DNA of 18,669 nt from assembly GCA_000231825.2 (NCBI GenBank), contig JH720298.1, positions 726,403 through 745,071 of the forward strand. The letters run 5' to 3'. Each line of letters begins with the position of its first letter. The stretch's first letter is position 1. The translations under genes were made by a program, and so were the position numbers. Below the pieces are notes generated by a model. It had not been told where the DNA came from and ran no database searches. It saw nothing but the letters and a program-made list of their open reading frames with translations. Of this stretch, positions 8,550 to 18,669 are shown in pieces. The stretch comes from Tetrahymena elliotti 4EA. Its lineage: Eukaryota; Ciliophora; Oligohymenophorea; Hymenostomatida; Tetrahymenidae.

Positions 8550-11500
8550 ATGGAAAGATTGATTGTTGATGATATTCAAAAACTTACATTTGGCAATAAT
8601 TTAGAATTAATTAATAGATTTGCACAATTATTGCAATTAAAATAAATGAAATTGTCCTTCAGATTTAGTTTAAATATGCAAAAATCAATCAATTAATTGG
8701 TTAAAATATCAAACGATAAGAATATTAAGAGTAAAAAACTTAATTTAGTAGATCCTTCTTTCAACGGATTGATTGAATATTTTATTTGGCTAGTAAGAAA
8801 GAAAGCAAAGTATTTATTTCCCTTACAAATTAAACGTTAATTTCAAAAAAATAAAGAAAAGGAAAATAAAAAGCATAATTAAATAAATATTATGATGAAT
8901 ATTTTTTGTTAATGATTGATTGATTGAATAGGGTGTGTTTTTTAACAAATCAAGAAATTTATTTAAATGTGAATAGCTAATATATTTCAGTTTTTAATAT
9001 TTTTAATTTAAAATACCATCTAATCAAATCTTCTAAATTCAATACTTTAATTTATTATTGACTACAATTTTATTTGTTCCAAAATCCATCCATGATTTAC
9101 TAGTCTGGCAGTGAAACCTGCGAGCAAAGATGCAGTATAAGTAAAACAATCACAGCTCTATTTATTTTGGGTTCATTTGTTTAATTGAAAATGGAATTTC
9201 AAAAATATTTAAGAGTTTTTTGTAATTTAAATTAATCATTTTTGCATAAAGTTGAATTAGAAGATAGTACATTTGATGTAGAGTAGTAGACTGATTCAAG
9301 AAACCGCAAAAGCAAACAATAAAGTTAAATGAATCCCTCTGATCTTAGTCGTAATCAGTTCATTTTAAGTAGAATATAATGTCTCTAAGATTAGAAAAAA
9401 GAGATCTAAATGTAGTAGTAGCTTTTTTAGGAAAGCAATTAATAGCTAAAGAGTTATAATGCAAATAATCAACAATCAAATTTTGTTTTATTGGACAATA
9501 CATGTAATAATGAATAAGTAAGCAATATGAATGATGAGCTAGAAAATAAGGAAAATTAAAATAACGGTAATTCGAATTTATACTATTACGAATTCAGCTA
9601 ATCATAGTGTAATAAGGCAATGCTAGATTCTTAAGAGAACATTTAAACAGACATTGAAAAGCGTATAAGTATAAGACCTGAGATTTTCTTAAGTAAGAAT
9701 GAAGAAGACACAGAAAATTAAGGCATTTAAGTAAATAAACAATCCAATCCTCACTTTTAGAATCATTTTGAAAAGAATCCTTCACTATATTCATATATGA
9801 TGGATTAGCAAGACAACTCTGAAGATAGTAACGAATAGTATGACTATATAAATGAACAAGAATATGAAAAAATGATGTAAGAAATTGAAGAAAGGGAAAA
9901 CAAAGGCAGAATGTCAACTAATATTTTAGAAAATTATTAATTGTTCAAACCTAGTTTCCATGAAGAAATTTTAAAGAAAAATGCAAATGGTAAAAATCTC
10001 ATTAAGCTTTGTTTAATAAATTTAAATTTTCTTTCTTTCTTTCATTTTGGTTAACTGCTGATTAATTTTGCTTAGCATAGAATACTTTGATTGGAAAGTA
10101 TTTTTGTTATTTACAATAAGAATAAATTAACCAACATCAATCATTAATTATTTTTCCTATTTGAATTAGTTCTTTAATATTTACTTAGAAAGCCATTTAA
10201 AAATCTTCTTCTTTATCAAAAAATTTTTTAAATAAAGGTAAAAAAGTTTCAAGTTTTTTCAGGCGGAATGACCTTTAAAAAGAAGAAAAATATGTAGATG
10301 ACAATAAAGTACAGCATCAAATAAACAATTATGTTATCAAATAAGATGATTAAGCATTTTAAGATTAAAATGATTTAGATTAAATTGTCTTTTATCCTTA
10401 AAACTTCTCCACTTTCAATGCAAATATAGCAGGATAAAAAGATACTTCTTACTCTAGAGATACATAGAATTTTAGCAACTCTAATTTGAATTTAAAAAGT
10501 TAAGATTAAAATTAATCTATCAGACAAAAGGATGATTCAAATAGAATGAATTACAATAATAATGCAAATTTAAATGAATAGATGACAAATAATAACATCT
10601 AGAATTATTATTCCAATCAATCTTAGAATGAAGAATAAAATAATACTTTTTAGACAACTCTCTTTTAGAATTCTTTTTCATAGTTCCCTTAATAGTAGGT
10701 TTAATAACAATAATATGATTAGATAATTTCTAAGAATATCTCTCAAGAAAAAAAAAATTATGATATGCCTCTATAATAAAAGTAAATTTATGACACTGGA
10801 AAGTTTTATGAGAAAAATTAAAAAAGTGTAGAATAAGAGAAATACATCCCAACTAATTATAATATTTTAGGTGCAATAGATCTATCTTAGAAGAAAGAGA
10901 GCTCTAGGTATTTTAATAATGACTAAGAAGAGCTCTCTGAAATATAATAAAATAGTTAGACAACTAATTAGTTAGTTTCAGCTGAAAAAACTAAAAACTT
11001 AGCTAATTAGTCTAATAATTCTGGTTATAAGCCTACTAAATTCACACACTTCTTCTTAGGTAATGCTTCAAGCAATATTGTTTCAACTGACAATTCTGCA
11101 TCTATTTACAGCTAGGACTAACAACCTACTCAGAGAAATATCTTAAATAATGATAAATAAAACATATCTGATAGAACAATTGCTATTGAAAGAAATACAA
11201 ATATTTATGGTATGATTTAGTAAGGTAATCATAGCTAATCTTAAGAAAGAAACATTCAAACCGAAAGAAATGGAGAAAGAGGAAATATTAGTGATAGATA
11301 CTATTATGAAAGAAGTATTTAGACAGAAAGATACAATAATAATGATAAAACACAATAATTTTAGTATAATATGTAAAATGAGTAGAATATATCAGCTGAT
11401 AAATACAAAAAGCAATTCGAAGATTAAGATATAACTATTAAACCTATAACATCTAAATAACCTGCATATAGTTTGCATTAAACTAGCTCCTAACCTATGA

Positions 11501-14500
11501 ACTCGGCTTCATAATTAGTCTAAAGATATATCTAGAATTCTTTTCATTAAAGCAGTTAATAAAGTTAAAAAAACAATTAAAGCAGTAGTAAATGTGTAGA
11601 TTTATCAGATTACTAAATTAACCCATACAATAACAACAATAATAACAGATAAGAAAAACAAAACTCAAATAATACTACTTCTTTGAGGCAATACATAGAA
11701 GCTGATTCTTCTAATCTTTTCTTAAATAAAAGTGCATTAAACAATAATGAAGCAAACAATAGCAATATCAATATGAACAATATTGTTCATGATATCTCTA
11801 AAATTAATTTTAGTAATCAAAATATTAATGAAAGCTTTTCAAGAATAACTTCTGTTAACCAATCAAACAATAATCCAAGCAGTGCTAAAGGCAAAAAAAC
11901 TTTTAGAACTTACTTCAATGAAATTAGTGAAAGAAGTAACACATTTTATTGCGATAAATCTTAAAGAAATAACTTTTAAGAAGATGACAGCATCAATGAC
12001 AGGGCTTCTTAAATAATTTCGGCAAGACGTTTTTGTAATTCAAATAACAATATTAATGGCAGTTAAATCAACAACACAACTTCTAACAATACCAACAACA
12101 ACAATAATAATACTTATTAACTCCAATCAACTTCTTAATTTTATAATGATTTCTCATAAAATTCACCTTTCCTTGAACATTCTTTTACAGAAAATGCAAG
12201 AAATGCTAATCAAAATATAAATTAGGTAATCCAGCAAGCCTCAACGAATAATAAATCACTTCTAAATTTAATTGAGAACAACCAAGAACATCATAATAGC
12301 AAATAACCACTTCAATTCAATCTCAATATCCAAAATTAATAAATTTAGTAAAATGATGGATTTGGTTCTGCTTAAAATCAACAACCTTACTTTAATGAAT
12401 AAAATTCTTTTTAACCATAATTCATTTAAAAACAATATTAAAATGTTGAAAAAAAATTAATGCTAATAAATCAAACAAAGCAAACATCATTCCACTAACC
12501 TTAATTGAATTAAAAAAATTATAATTAAGAAGTTACTGCATAAAAGATAGTAGAAAATAAGCCATAAGCTGTTGTCTAATAATCAACTTTTGTTGAAAAA
12601 CCATATCAACCAATTGAAGATAGACTCTTATAAAAGTCTAAAGAGAGAGAAGTAATTTATATTTTTATTTAAAATTTATTTAAAAAAGAAATTTTTAGAT
12701 TTAAAAACAGGAAATGTAAAAGCAGTACTTTATTCAAGTCAATGAAGCCATGAAAAAACATAAAATTTCATCTAAATCTAATGTTTTAGCCTAAAAAAGT
12801 GAGCAAAATCTCTCAGTTTATGATAGAAATTAAAGATTTTTAAGAGAGAAAGAAAAAAAGCAATTACAATTAAAAGAAGAAATAATTTAATAGGATATTC
12901 TTTATCCTTATTCTCCTAATGTAATTTTTTAGATGTTTTTTGTTAAAAAATAATTTTAATGTTACATAAAGATAAGACCTCAATCTCAAAATTTAGTGAG
13001 AAATGTAACAGATTTAATTTCATGGAAAGAAAATGTCAATTAAAAAACAGTAGAATTAAGAAATAAGCAGGTAAAATAATTTAATTTTCTATTGATCATT
13101 ATATTTACATTTAAATAAAAAGATGGTAGATGAAATTAAAGAGATAGAAAGCTTACAAAATGAAAAGTTAATCTGTAAGGGATCAGAAAAAATATTGTTG
13201 AATACGAGCAGACTTTCAAATAAATAAAAAATAGAAGACAAGCTTATAAATTCTGGATTAAAATACTAATAACATAAAGATGAGCTTGATCGTGTGTATA
13301 ATTAAAATCCAACCAAAAATATTCCTATGATAAACAAAAATACTTTTAAGCTTTTGCTTAACTCAAAGAAAAAAGGAAATACAAGTAGTCAAAAGCCTAC
13401 TATTTAGCAATAAAATACTAATTTAAGCACCTAGTCACCTAAAAATAATGGTTTAAAGCGCCATTCTCAGTATGTTTCTTCAACAAACGAAAGAAGTGAT
13501 TCTCAAAACAGTAAATTTTCCAAAGATCATTCATCAACCAACTCATACTATACACCTTCTAATGCAAACTCAAATTAAACTCAAAATTAAAAAGATCCTC
13601 TCCTCTTAAATGCATACTCAGTTTAGTCATAAAATCTTGCAAAATCTTATATAAATAAGTAAATTTTTAAATAAAATTTTAACAAGGGAGCAAAAATAAT
13701 ACTTCTCATAAAAATTTTTCTATTAAATTCTAATTAGTTTAAAAAAATGGTTGATTTTTACAAATTATTAAGTATCAAACCCAACCTTTTATTATTATTA
13801 AAATAAATAAATAAAATTATAATTTTTTTAATTAAAGTTGTTAGAATTTAAATGAAAACTAAAGAAATTTATTAAACTGATTATTATTAAAAAATTAAAT
13901 TTTATTTATATTTCATTTTGAATTAAAAAGATTTAGCAGTTAATAAACACTCAGTACATAATAATCTTAAAATTAAAGTCATATTCAGAGTGCTTAAGCT
14001 ATAAGATAATACTAAAGTAAAATTCAAAAGGCCTAGAATTATTAAGACGATGATTAAGATGCTTTTAGTGAGCACAGCACAGAAAAATCTAAAGTTTTGC
14101 AAAATCAAAAATATTCAGCTGCAGACCTAGTAAGCTAGACTACTTAACAAAAGAATACAGCAGAAAATAAACTAAAAATAAAACATCTTCTTGAATAATA
14201 ACAAAAAAATGTCTAACCTAATAAAGATTTTGAAAGCTTGATAAAGGAAACATTTTCAAAGACAAGTGGAGGTCAAGAAAATATGAATATTAATTATTTT
14301 AATTCTCCTAAAAATGTAATTGGATTTTAAAATGAATCAAGTGGTACACCTCGCTATTACACAAACGAAAGTTTAAAGAAAAGCTTTGAGATGAGATAGA
14401 ATTATATTTAATAATAAATGTAGTAAAAATCTAGAGAAAACTCAAAAAATAGTGTGCATAATTACCATGGTATGTCAAATAGTAGTAGCAGTTCAAATAT

Positions 14501-14801
14501 TAGATAGAATAATAAAGTACAACAAGCAAAGCCTAAAAATAATTAACTTAGTGTGTAAGAAAGAAATAAATAATGGTAAGAGTAGAAAATGATCAAACAA
14601 AATTAGATTATGTAATAAATCAGAAATGAAGAAGCTGCTTAATGCACATTCAAACCTTAATTAAGAATACCTGGACAAAAGTCAAATAGTGCATCTAGAT
14701 CTATTACTCCTACTAAATAGCCAAGTACACCTAAAGATCTTTATCTCAAAACAAAGCAAACTTATTCTAAGCAATTTTAAATGAAGGCCAATAAAAATTG
14801 A
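8550..14801 (+). CDS. Large Asn/Gln/Ser-rich protein with charged C-terminal region
   Basis: Seven-exon model: 8550-8792, 9104-9989, 10238-12651, 12699-12920, 12972-13070, 13123-13658 and 13931-14801 (TGA 14799-14801). Phases agree throughout, giving 1756 residues. The centre (about residues 380-1150) is low complexity: runs of Asn, much Gln written as TAA/TAG, and Ser. From about 1165 it becomes charged and probably helical (EDRLLQKSKERE, then FLREKEKKQLQLKEE, LYPYSPN, ISWKENVNQKTVELRNKQ). The C-terminus has ERNKQWQEQKMIKQ followed by EEAAQCTFKP (CTFKP at 1705-1709), a charged-helix-plus-FxP pattern that I associate with coiled-coil or cytoskeletal proteins of protists. No catalytic domain is seen, and the function is unknown. 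Least certain are the first intron (donor GTAAGA at 8793, acceptor at 9101-9103) and the acceptor near 10237. A separate small gene at 8550-8915 plus a start at 9092 is the alternative. I prefer one gene because the gap would be too short and the 9092 start context is poor. Confidence 0.72.
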
Positions 14802-15322
14802 TTAATAAAAAAGAAATAAATGTGTTAACTACATTGAAGTGAGGTGAGTGTTTAAAAATTTAAACTTTCATCAAAAAGGGATTTTTTAAACAATCGCTCC
14901 AACAAATTTAAGCTAGAAATAAATATTTATAATTAATTAACCTCTTATTATTAAAATAATTAAAACAAAGTTAAAATATAATAAATATATAAATCAATCA
15001 ATCAATTAAACCAATTAATATTAAATTAAAAATTTGTATGTATTTCTTTCAAAAAAATGTATACCCATATTTTAAAATATTTTTATTCTCTAATTAAAAA
15101 TCTTATTAATTGAATCAAATAATTACTTTTAGTCTTGCTTATGAAATTTTCTCTACAAAATTTTGATAAAATAAAAAAATACATCAATTACCATGAAAAA
15201 AAATTAAAAAAATAAGAATAGAAAGGTGAATTCATTCTTATTTTCAAATTATTATATTCTTTTAATTTAAATTTAATAATTTGATTAAACACAATAAACA
15301 ATTTTTTAATTGCTAATATTAA
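14802..15322. other. Intergenic region before the tRNA cluster
   Basis: AT-rich 3' flank of the large gene and 5' flank of the first tRNA. It includes a short AATC tandem run near 14993-15008. No gene is seen. Confidence 0.55.
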
Positions 15323-15396
15323 GCTCGGTTAGCTCAGCTGGTTAGAGCATGCGGCTGTTAACCGCAAGGTCGAAGGTTCGATCCCTTCACCGAGCG
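15323..15396 (+). tRNA. tRNA-Asn: tRNA-Asn (GUU), copy 1
   Basis: A 74-nt cloverleaf. The acceptor GCTCGGT pairs with ACCGAGC (7 bp), with discriminator G. The D stem is GCTC/GAGC. The anticodon stem TGCGG/CCGCA encloses loop CTGTTAA, giving anticodon GTT, which decodes AAC/AAT (Asn). The T stem is GAAGG/CCTTC with loop TTCGATC. There is no intron and no encoded CCA. The internal A box (TAGCTCAGCTGG) and B box (GGTTCGATCCC) fit RNA polymerase III promoters. A T run follows within a few bases as terminator. Confidence 0.97.
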
Positions 15397-15466
15397 CTTT
15401 TATATTTATTTATTTAATGCAATTTTAATTAAATACTATAAACATTTTATTAGTATCTAATACAAA

Positions 15467-15540
15467 GCTCGGTTAGCTCAGCTGGTTAGAGCATGCGGCT
15501 GTTAACCGCAAGGTCGAAGGTTCGATCCCTTCACCGAGCG
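15467..15540 (+). tRNA. tRNA-Asn: tRNA-Asn (GUU), copy 2
   Basis: Identical over all 74 nt to copy 1 and ends with CTTTTT as terminator. The 46 bp upstream (15421-15466) match those of copy 3 at 39 of 46 positions, so these two are a recent segmental duplication with a 141-bp start-to-start spacing. Confidence 0.97.
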
Positions 15541-15607
15541 CTTTTTAAAATTATAAGTTCAAATTTTAATTAAATACTTGAAAAATATTATTAGTTCCTA
15601 ATAGAAA

Positions 15608-15681
15608 GCTCGGTTAGCTCAGCTGGTTAGAGCATGCGGCTGTTAACCGCAAGGTCGAAGGTTCGATCCCTTCACCGAGCG
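15608..15681 (+). tRNA. tRNA-Asn: tRNA-Asn (GUU), copy 3
   Basis: Identical over all 74 nt to copy 1, with a CTTTTTT terminator. Its upstream flank (15562-15607) is the duplicate of the flank of copy 2, including a TCCTAATA element just before the gene. Confidence 0.97.
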
Positions 15682-15775
15682 CTTTTTTAAATTAGAAAAA
15701 ACAATTTTATTGTAATGTTAAATGAAAATAAAATGTTATTAAACACATTTAAAATTTTTTAATTGCTTATATGAA

Positions 15776-15849
15776 GCTCGGTTAGCTCAGCTGGTTAGAG
15801 CATGCGGCTGTTAACCGCAAGGTCGAAGGTTCGATCCCTTCACCGAGCG
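15776..15849 (+). tRNA. tRNA-Asn: tRNA-Asn (GUU), copy 4
   Basis: Identical over all 74 nt to copy 1, with a CTTTTTT terminator. Its upstream flank shares the 15-mer AATTTTTTAATTGCT (15753-15767) with copy 1 (15300-15314), plus a further ATTAAACACA match, so copies 1 and 4 form a second duplicate pair. Confidence 0.97.
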
Positions 15850-15984
15850 CTTTTTTATTTAAATTCATAATTTGCTAATTGAGTTTTGGGTAATTAATTT
15901 ATACTTTAAAAAAATATTTCAACAAGCAAATTTATAAAATTTTATATAAATATTACTATAAGTTCGACTTAATTGAGTAAAAAG

Positions 15985-16058
15985 CGCTCGGTGAAGGGAT
16001 CGAACCTTCGACCTTGCGGTTAACAGCCGCATGCTCTAACCAGCTGAGCTAACCGAGC
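15985..16058 (-). tRNA. tRNA-Asn: tRNA-Asn (GUU), copy 5, inverted
   Basis: The same 74-nt gene on the opposite strand, converging on copy 4 with 135 bp between their 3' ends. It keeps the A and B boxes, and a TTTTT terminator lies just past its 3' end (plus-strand AAAAA at 15979-15983). In its own orientation it is preceded by ATAATATGAA, similar to the element in front of copy 4. Confidence 0.97.
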
Positions 16059-16250
16059 TTCATATTATAGTTTGAAAAACTATTTTTAGTATTTTATCAA
16101 GTTAATTTTTATTAAATATTTTAAAAAAGTATGTACAAAATAAGAAATTAAAATTTTAAATCATGAAATTTAAACATCTTTGAAATGTAATATTGAAAAC
16201 ATACAAACAAATTAATTCTACAAAATAAAAATACAAATTAAATTAAATTA

Positions 16251-18171
16251 TCAGCACTTCAAGAGAGAAGGAGCTATTTTATCATAAGACTTGAAAAAGT
16301 GAGACATAAGCTAAACATAATAATATGAGTCAAGAACACCACATGTTTCTCTAATTGAATGCATTCCCCAAGAAGCAACACCAATATCTACAGCTTTAAT
16401 ACCTGTTTATGAAGAAACTATAGGGCCAATAGTACTCCCACATGGACTATCATTTTTAACAGCAAATTCCTGATAAGGTATTTAAGCATCCTTTGCAACT
16501 GCTTTTACTAATGCAGAGCTAACAGAATCTGTTGTGTATCTTTGATTGTGATTAATCTATTAATATTTTAAAATAAGTTATTAGTTAGTTAGTTAGTTAC
16601 AAAACAAATAAATATTAAAATATAAACTATTTACTTTGATAACTACTCCTGAGTTTAATTTTACTTAATGATTTGTTTTATGACGATCACAATAATTAGG
16701 ATGAACTGAATGAGCCATATCAGCAGAAATTAAAAATGAATTTAAATAAGCCTTATTCAAAGAATCTGACTTCACATTACTGCTGTCTTTGGCTAAAATT
16801 TTCCAAATTCTTTCTGTAGTTTGTTAAAGTAAATTGCTGCCTGCTCCCTAAAGTCATTTAAAGGATAGTTATAAAATATTTAAAAATCTTAACATGAAAA
16901 TCTAACCAAAAATTTTTCAAAAATCGCTAAAAAAAGCAAATGATCTTAAAATTAAAATAATTTTGAATTAAAAATGATTGTAAAATGAATGAATTTTTAT
17001 AATCAAGTATTAATCTTAAAATGGAATTTTAAGAGGATTGATTTTTAATTTACTTAGAAACTTTGAGAGCCACACTCTTCGTGATCATAAAGACAAATCA
17101 TGTGGATATATTTAGAATTATTTTCATTTTCACCTTCTACCTCTGGAGTTTCAGCATCGGTTGGGGTAATTGCTCTAAGAGCAGCCCAAGAAGAGAAAAG
17201 ATTATCTAATCTAGGAGAACTAATAAATTCTTGATTTAATCCAATTAAAGTACCAGGTTAGACATCAGTAAAATATAGATCAAGATCAATAATTCTTTTA
17301 GATTGAACTTTGATTTAATCAGCAACAAGATTTAGAAGACCAGAATAATGATTATTTTTCAAGTATCCTAAATATAAAATAAAGAAATTTCTACTTAAGA
17401 ATAACGTATCTAAATCAATCAATATATTTTTTTTGTATTTCTTTCAAAATGAATACCTTCTATGTTATCGTTTTTAGTTTGCATATTCAACAGCTACTCA
17501 TAAACCTCAGAAGATAAAATAGGCTTTAAATGGTTTTCAAAGTTTGGAGCAAACTTCCCTCTTTCATCTGCATTTGTTAAGTGAATAGCAAGGTTAGGAA
17601 TCTTAAAGAGTCCTCCTTAGTGGAAGAATAAATCAGACTTAAACTAATTATTTTCGTCTTCATAAACAACTCTACCAGCTAAAGTCAAATCTCTATCAAA
17701 CCAAGTATGCCATAAACCACCTCCATAAGTACAAACTCCTGCCTATCTAAATTCTTGGCTTGTTAGTTTGCTTATTTTTTTTAAAAGTGAAAAATAACAA
17801 TTTATTTTGAATCATAATTTTATTTAGAAATTAAGCATATATTTTGTTAGTAAATACCTTAGTGGAGCTAATCTTAGACAAGGAGAATCAGTATGAGCAC
17901 CAATAATCTTAAATCCAGTATCGTTGGCTTCAAAATTTTAGCCTACTGTGAAAGCAACAAGAGAGCTATTAGATCTTATAAAAAAATATTTGCCTCCTTT
18001 ATTTATATTCCAATTATCATTCTCACTAATTTGTGTAAAACCATGCTTGATCAATCTTTCTTTTGAAGTTTAAACAACATGAAAGGGAGAAACACCTTTA
18101 TTTACATAACTAAGAAAATCTTATGAGAGTTTTTTTGAAATAAGCTGTAGCGATTTTTCTATTTTACTCAT
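16251..18171 (-). CDS. DNPEP: Aspartyl aminopeptidase (M18 family, DNPEP-like)
   Basis: A zinc metallopeptidase that removes N-terminal Asp or Glu from peptides, normally cytosolic and dodecameric. Model (minus strand): exons 18171-17858, 17770-17457, 17367-17054, 16847-16635 and 16556-16251; introns of 87, 89, 206 and 78 bp in phases 2, 1, 0 and 0; 486 residues, close to the family's usual 470-490, TGA at 16253-16251. Landmarks: SPFHVV (28-33); [10 protein letters not shown] with zinc ligand His93; [20 protein letters not shown] (119-138); SPRLDN with bridging Asp264; YDHEECGS with catalytic Glu306 and ligand Glu307; [11 protein letters not shown] with Asp357; SWGMHSIRE with His450. Metal-site and catalytic roles are taken from the family. 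All key residues are present, so it should be active. There is no signal peptide. The start is supported by family alignment, with [10 protein letters not shown] just ahead of the conserved N-terminus. It converges on the tRNA cluster. Confidence 0.96.
16581..16599 (-). repeat. Tandem TAAC repeat inside an aminopeptidase intron
   Basis: Plus strand TTAGTTAGTTAGTTAGTTA. In the sense of the gene this is four consecutive CTAAC units, 24 to 42 nt before the acceptor of the 78-bp intron at 16634-16557. CTAAC resembles the branch-site core of spliceosomal introns, so any of the units could serve as a branch point. Confidence 0.8.
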
Positions 18172-18669
18172 GTATTTGCTAAGTAACCAACCAGTCAGAT
18201 TGCAAAAATATATATTTTAATTAATTAAAAATTTAAAATAAGATTATTTAGATATTCTTTCTTACAACAATAATTTATCAAACATTAAATATTCTATCCA
18301 ATTATAGGATGTTTTTTATTTAAAGTAAATCACGCAGTAAATCTAGTTTAGTTTATTTTCTCATTTTACTTTTAAGAATTCATACTAAGCTCATTTAATT
18401 TATATAGAAGAAAGATTTCAAATGTGTTAAAGTATGATCAAATAATTATTTTCTACTTCAATAACTACTTTTCCTTGCTATTTCAATAAATTTTCTTCAT
18501 TTAAAAAGATTAAATTTTAGGAAATTGAAAACAAATATTATAACATCACATAATGTAAACATAAAAACCACTTCTAAAAATAATTTATCGCTGATTATTA
18601 AGTTATTATTTAGAAACATAATTTTTCATTCACAGTAACCTTTAACAATATAAGAAACCTTCTTGTTAA
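18172..18669. other. Upstream flank of the aminopeptidase gene, no gene seen
   Basis: AT-rich sequence that must include the promoter of the minus-strand aminopeptidase. No protein-like frame or RNA gene is visible up to the window end. Confidence 0.55.

Noticed and set aside
9594..9917. Minus-strand 107-codon frame
   Set aside because: Antisense shadow of the large Asn/Gln-rich gene, whose plus frame runs through with the ciliate code.
10238..10262. A 25-bp intron GTAAAA...TTCAG in the large gene
   Set aside because: Too short compared with the other introns here (47 bp or more), and the segment reads in frame as coding (KKVSSFFR).
13923..14108. Minus-strand 61-codon hydrophobic frame
   Set aside because: Overlaps the last exon and acceptor of the large plus-strand gene. 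The opposite frame is the better supported one.

Overview
The window looks like macronuclear DNA of an oligohymenophorean ciliate, most likely Tetrahymena or a close relative. It is very AT-rich. Every convincing reading frame uses TAA and TAG as sense codons (read as glutamine in that genus) and ends only at TGA. Introns are short, AT-rich and GT...AG. Standard-code translation shreds these genes, so the models below were built by hand with the ciliate code. Splice phases were checked to be arithmetically consistent, but no transcript data were available.

Layout: (1) 1-1179, minus: a protein kinase gene whose 3' end runs off the window. (2) 1180-2533: a divergent intergenic region. (3) 2534-3714 and about 4083-6986, both plus: two tandem ATG4 cysteine protease paralogs, each with two introns at matching positions and phases. 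(4) 6987-7971: a convergent, gene-free spacer. (5) 7972-8286, minus: a 104-residue one-pass membrane protein of unknown function. (6) 8550-14801, plus: a large Asn/Gln/Ser-rich protein (about 1756 residues, seven-exon model) with a charged, more conserved C-terminal part. (7) 15323-16058: five sequence-identical tRNA-Asn(GUU) genes, four plus and one minus. (8) 16251-18171, minus: a complete five-exon M18 aspartyl aminopeptidase gene. (9) 18172-18669: gene-free flank.

Functionally, the ATG4 pair is the most informative part. Both copies keep the Cys, Asp and His catalytic residues and end in an acidic tail with an LC3/ATG8-interacting (LIR-like) core, as expected for enzymes that process and de-lipidate ATG8. 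The aminopeptidase removes N-terminal Asp/Glu from peptides and could act downstream of proteolysis, but nothing in the DNA ties it to the autophagy genes. I see no operon structure, mobile element, CRISPR array or virus-derived gene. I found no clearly new multi-gene system. The points most worth following are the ATG4 duplication and its divergence, the duplicated tRNA cluster, the unknown small membrane protein, and an intron that is a multiple of three and lacks a stop.
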